Shown here piece after piece: positions 27,401 through 33,400 of a stretch of 64,000 bases of DNA (the first letter of the stretch is position 1; every line of letters starts with the position of its first letter). Position numbers and translations under genes: made by a program. The notes beneath the pieces were generated by a model. The model was not told the DNA's origin. It made no database searches and saw only the letters and a list, made by a program, of their open reading frames with translations. The stretch covers positions 62,633,832-62,697,831 of the forward strand of contig OV277862.1 of assembly GCA_922989275.2 (NCBI GenBank). The letters run 5' to 3'. The stretch comes from Gari tellinella (lineage: Eukaryota; Mollusca; Bivalvia; Cardiida; Psammobiidae).

Positions 27401-30400
27401 GTTGTTTAACCCATCCCCATAAATATGGTTTTTTTTCCCTATAATTTATTCCTCCACTGAAGAAAATAGTTTCCTTTTATACAGTAATGAATATGTATCA
27501 TAAGAAGATGATAGCTTTAAGCAGGCTAAAAATAAAGCAAAATACACCTTAAGTATAGGCCGATTTTATTGACTTGGCAGGGCGGAGTTTTGATGCGGAC
27601 CATTGCATTTCAACTTTCGGGGCGGCAGCAAGCTCTTTTATCGGAATTTACCGATTTTGTCTGTCGTACTGGACATTTTGACAGAAGGAATATAATGAAG
27701 AATGACAAACAGCTTTAATCTGGATCAGACGCCGAGTAACGCGGCATCTGATCTGGATTCAAGCTGTTTGCAAATGTAAACAAAGTCTTAATTTTCTCTC
27801 CCTTTAACAACTCCCTCCGAAAACACACACAATATTTGTCTCCCATTGGGTGTTGTTGTAGAGAGGGAGCACTGTACATACCTTTTTCACGGCGATATGG
27901 ATGTAGCTATAAATTGTGTTTCTCCATGTTGAAAGTATCGGACAATAATGATATAATTCAGAACTTTACCTATAATCAAAAGTAAATTAGTTTATCTTCG
28001 CCAAAGGTTAGCTCCGCCCTGCCAAGTCAATAAAACCGGTCTTTAGCATTCTGCTTTACTTTCAACCTGTTTTAAGTGATAGTATTTCCTTATAGAACTA
28101 GAAACAGGCCATGGGGTAATGGGTTATAAGACAGGTGATAGCTTAAAGTAAGTTGACAGTAAAACAGAAAGCTCCTTAACTCTTTCCTCCCTGAAACTTT
28201 AAATGGACAATTCCAGTTTCAATTTAAGTCTAGTCCGTTTCTGACTTTTAAGGGTTATTTTTGTCAATGTTTGGCATTATGACAAACAGTGAAGACCCTG
28301 ATCAGAGGGCTCCTTTCGGAGCCCTCTGATCTGGGTCTTCACTGTTTGCACAGGACAGGTGTACTATTCATATGTACACTGTTTGAAAAGGACGCCTATA
28401 TGCGGGACTAGGGCACAAAGAGTTAAGGAGCTTTCTGTTTTACTGCCATCTTGCTTTAAGCAGTCATCTATCTTAAACAAAACTAATAATTAAGACAATT
28501 TAGTGGTTGTGATAGAGAGGTTTTACTGTACTTCAACTTCAATGGAATACTCCTCCACAACAGTTATGTTTACAGTACTGAGTAGATATTTATTGTTATG
28601 TACAATTGTCGTTTAACAGCACTATAGAATACATGAATAGTGTAATATATGTGGTAACTAATAACTTGATAATTAAGTTTTGTATTTTGCTTTTCAGTTA
28701 TTCACTACAGATGAGTCAAATACAGGCAATATAGATCATGTGAGTTGGTTTAAACATTTATATTTTTGTTGAATTATGCCTTTAAAGAAGAAAGATTCAG
28801 ATCAGGGCAGTATTTTACATATTCCAGTCCTTAAGGTGGTTCGCAGGTCAGCTTATTCTGTGTCAGAATTCTTTGAAACCTTGATTAAATTGAAATATAC
28901 CATATGGAGAGTGAAAAATCGTTAAAATAAAAAAAAGTTACTGTGCCGTTTTTTTCTGACAGGACCTTTTGTCGAGAAAAGCTCCTTTTTTAATAAACAG
29001 GAATATTTTCTTTATAAAATGGTATAACTCAAAAATTTCTGTACATTTAAGTAAACTGTACAGAGACTTTAAGATATTGTGCAAACAAAAAATATTTCAT
29101 GACATATTTTCTGGAAATATCAATATTTTAAAAAAGTCAAATTCGGAAAAAGTCACTAAATCCCAAATTACAAAATATCTAGTCGTTTAACATACACTAA
29201 TTTTACTCTTATTAGATAGATATTACTTAGTTCTACTAGTCGCAAAAGTTTTATGAAAATCTACAGTGGAATTTACATTTTATACATGATTTCCAGAAAT
29301 TCTGAGAAAATGTTAACACAAAACGAGTAACCTCCCTTGAGTTCAACTTTAAAATGCCGTCAGCTCTAAATAAAACCATAAGTCAAACCTGTAATAAGGG
29401 ACCATTGAATACGGTGGCATGTAGATCTTTGAAGACAGGTGACTGCTTCATACAAAACAAAAGTAATGCATAAAAGCTCCTTTAGGATCTATCTTTTAGC
29501 ATTACTTTTGTCCTGTGTTAAGCTGCCATCTGTCATATAGGCTATACATCCTCACAAAGTTTAGTTGTCACTTGACTATACTTGCATCTGATATTATTCA
29601 TTATTACGTGACTAAACATAGCATGTCCTTTGATCACTGCGTTATGGATTAACTAGTCAATAAATTCGGACAATTTATTTTCTAAAAAAGTTTTGAAGCG
29701 AGTGATAATCGAACCTAGAACCTTTGGATTGCTAGTCAACCACCCTACCAACTGCACTAACAGAGAAGACACTGAAGTTGGTCCAAATTTTCTTTATCTA
29801 AATTTTCTACTATAAGCACGTGCCGAAAAGATCAGGTGAAAGTCATCAGCATTTCCGGAACTCGAGATGCGGGCCGCCCGCTGTCGAACCACCTTAAATC
29901 ACCGCTAAATTGTAGATTGTTACTATTTATTCATTAGCGACTTAACTCGTTGAACCTTTATGATCAGTGCGTCAGTGAAAAGTACAACAATGTAGATCAG
30001 ACGGTTCCTTGTCGTTAATCAGTATGTTATTAAAAACACTGCAAAATAGTCAAAAATGGGCTTTACCTATTTAGAAATTTGAAGTATCCATTTGAAGTTT
30101 CAAGAGTGAATGAGTTCATACAGTTTTACGGTAGCTACTTTTAACCTATACAACAATGAATAACTGTCAGAAATCAGCTCTTGCAAATATACAATCTGTC
30201 CAAAAAAATCATTGTATAAAAGTCAGGCGACAGCTTAACCCTTTGAACCCTAGTCCCGCATATAGGCGTCCTGTTCAAATAATGTACATGTGAAAAGTAC
30301 ACTTGTCCTATGCAAACAGTGAAGACCCAGATCAGAGGGCTCCAAAAGGAGCCCTCTGATCAGGGCCTTCACTGTTTGTCATAATGCCAAACATTGACAA

Positions 30401-33400
30401 AAACAACCCTTAAGAGTCAGAAATGGACTAAACAAAAATGGAAACAGGAATTGTCCATTTAAAGTTTCAGGGAGGAAAGAGTTAAAGCAAGGTAACAGTA
30501 AAACAGTAAAGGAGCTTTCTGTTTTACTGTCACCTTGCTTTAAACAGTCAGCTGGAGGGCTCAAGATAAGGAAAGTATTTCAATAACTAAAATCTTTGTT
30601 TCTGCATTAAACCCTATGGTGTCACTACTCATAAGGACCATTCTTATGAGTAGTAACACATAGGCTTTGGTGCTGATTTAAAGGAGAAAATATTGGATTT
30701 GGTCAGTTAACTCTCTTATCTGGAGCCCTGACCTGTCCGAAACATCTAATAATGAACACAATTATTATAACTATTTGAAAAGGTAGTTGAAAACAGCTAT
30801 GCAAGTAAGCCACCAGTTTGACAGGCCATTCTGTCTGTACCAAGCTGTTCTGTGAGTGTTAAGTTACTTTAATGTTTGTTATAGAAAGGTTTTACTGTAC
30901 AGCAAACTGAATGTTGTGTTGTGTTTCTTTTTGGCAGTTACTTGGTGTTTTGGACAAGGAGCAAGATGCCCAAGCAGAAGCACAAGCATTGGCTGCTGTA
31001 CCAAAATTGTCCACTTCCAGTACAGTCACCACCAGTCCAGATCCAAACGCCATCATAGGTCAGTATGTTGAACTTTGGTGTTAACCCATTACTCCATAGA
31101 TACACATTTCAATGCATTTACCTTATCGCTGCACTGAAGAAAATAATTCCATCGTATACAGTAAAGAATATGTGACATAGAAAATCTTTTAGTAGATTGT
31201 AGGTTAAAGCAGGTTGAAAGTAAAGCAGAATGTGCCTTACGGCACATTCTGCTTTTCTTTCAACCTGCTTTTAATTGGTCAACTGTTTCCAAAACTAAAA
31301 GCAGGCTATAGAGTAAAGGGTTAAGGAGAATACACAAACAAATTGTGCACAAATTGTGCCTTCATCTTAAAACTAAAATCTACTTAGTTGAACAACTTGC
31401 AGTTTAACTTTGTTAACTCAAACACACTAAAGTCAAACTTATGGTACCTGTCTTTTAAAGTTAAAACTACACAGCTATCCTGTAACTTTGAAATATGGGT
31501 ATGTTTAGCTGGAGGTATTAGATTTCAATTTGGTTCAGTACCAGTAAACATTGTCTATTGATGTCCTAATACTGTTCAAAGTTACAGTAGCAGATACTGG
31601 ATTAGGAAACAGTAATATCCTCTAAAGATAGATTATTGTGACTGCATGACACAAGTAATGCAGAAAGCTCCAAGGAAGTTTCCTTATTATTTCTTTCCTG
31701 CAATTAAGCTGCAACATTTATATAAGTTCGCAAATTCATCTTCTTTAGAATGTTAACCCCTTACCCAATAAAATTCTGCTTTTCAACCTGCTTTAACCCT
31801 TTACCTGATAGCCTGTTTTTAGTATAGAAGATAGGAGACTACTTAAAGCAGGTTGAAAGTAAAGCAGAATGCGCCTTAAGGCGCATTCTGCTTTACTTTC
31901 AGCCTGCTTTAAGCTTCCATGTGATAGAATATAGAAAATATTCCATATACTATATATTCATGACTGATTGAATTGGAACTATTTTCTTCAGCGGAGGAAT
32001 AAATCATATCTGCTAAAAGTCGCTTCTATAGGGGAAAGGGTTAAGGGCTCATGCATCTTCAATATTAGAAACCGGCTATGGGGTAATGGGTTAAACAAGT
32101 TTTACAGCAAGTTTTACAGCTTACTATTGTAGAAAATAAGAAACCCAAGATACATGTAAAAAAAAAAACTCTGTGTGGACTCATTTCCTCTGTCTGAAGT
32201 ATGTGTGTTCATTACCTATTCTAATTGAAGTGTCTTGTAGTACATACATAGACAGCTGATACCACAATCTTACACCCAATTAAGTCTTTGATGCCTTGTT
32301 AACCCATTATCCCATAGCCTCTTTCTAGGTTTGAAGACAGGTGATCACTTGAAGCTAATAATGACCCTTAACCCTTTACCCAATAGAAGCGCCTTTTAGC
32401 GGATATGATTTATTCATCCGCTGAAGAAAACAGTTCCAATTTAATCAGTAATGAATATGTATTATAGGGAATATTTTCTATATTATAGCACATGATAGCT
32501 TAAAGCAGGCTGAAAGTAAAGCAGAATGCGCCCTAAGGCGCATTCTGCTTTACTTTCAACCTGCTTTAAGTAGTCATCTATCTTAAGTACTATAAATAGG
32601 CTATCAGGTAAAGGGTTAAGTTGCATTCTGCTTTACTTTCATCCTGCTTTATGCTACCCTCTGCTAGTCTTCTGATGCATATTCATGACTGTATAGAGTG
32701 GAACCGTTTTCTTCAGTTGTTGAATAAAGTAAAGATGTAAAAAGGAATATTTATGGAGGAAAGGGTTAAATCAAAATGGCATCTGCTCAAAAAATTTGCC
32801 TCAGCAGACATCATGACATTGACCTTATTTCTCTGTATTTGAAACTTTCAAATTACAGTGGCAAACACCTGCTCTCTTAGTTAAAGGTATAGTTAGTATA
32901 GGAATATTTACTCATTAACCCTAGAGGCCTCCTTGTTCGAGTGGTTATAGTCATTGCAACTGACAATCATTTAGCTCCTCACCGATGTGTGTTTGAATCC
33001 TGGTCTGGGTACTTTCAACTGGCTTGTGGAAGGTTGCTGATATGTTCTTGAAATAGTGTAAAATAGTATAAATGGCATCTAGAGTCTTCTGTAATTAGCT
33101 GGACTTCGCAATACAACCAAAATACTTTTAGAGCGACATAAATTTTTAGCAAATCAAATTAAATCTGTAACTCTTTAACTCATAGAAGCACCTTGTCATA
33201 TTCCTAACAAACGGTTCGAAATACCATGGTTCGAATAAATGTGAATAGTGATATGCGGCAGGTTACCATTTAATAAAGCAGGTTGTAAGTTAAACAGAAC
33301 GGCCTTAATGCGCAATATGCTTTTACTTTCAGCCTTCTTTAACCCATTACCCAATTTGAAAGACATATGACGACTTAAAGCAGGTTGAAAGTAAAGCAGA

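Larger units (their letters stand above)
27406..28127. mobile_element. TTAA-A MITE (A16) split by D
   Basis: Left end TTAACCCATCCCCATAAA, right end 'ggggtaatgggtta'. Its core 1 hairpin is opened near the tip (accttaag/ tagcattc) by element D. Confidence 0.78.
27356..28530. mobile_element. TA-C MITE (C3), outermost shell of a nested cluster
   Basis: TACAGTAAAACCTCTATACT ... GAGAGGTTTTACTGTA. Interrupted by A16 (27406-28127) and by B6 (28176-28436) in its hairpin tip. Confidence 0.85.
30120..30899. mobile_element. TA-C MITE (C4) carrying B7 and R5
   Basis: Core 1-like hairpin around 30486-30545 and right end 'gaaaggttttactgta' at 30884-30899, 38 bp before exon 11. Left end worn. Confidence 0.65.
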
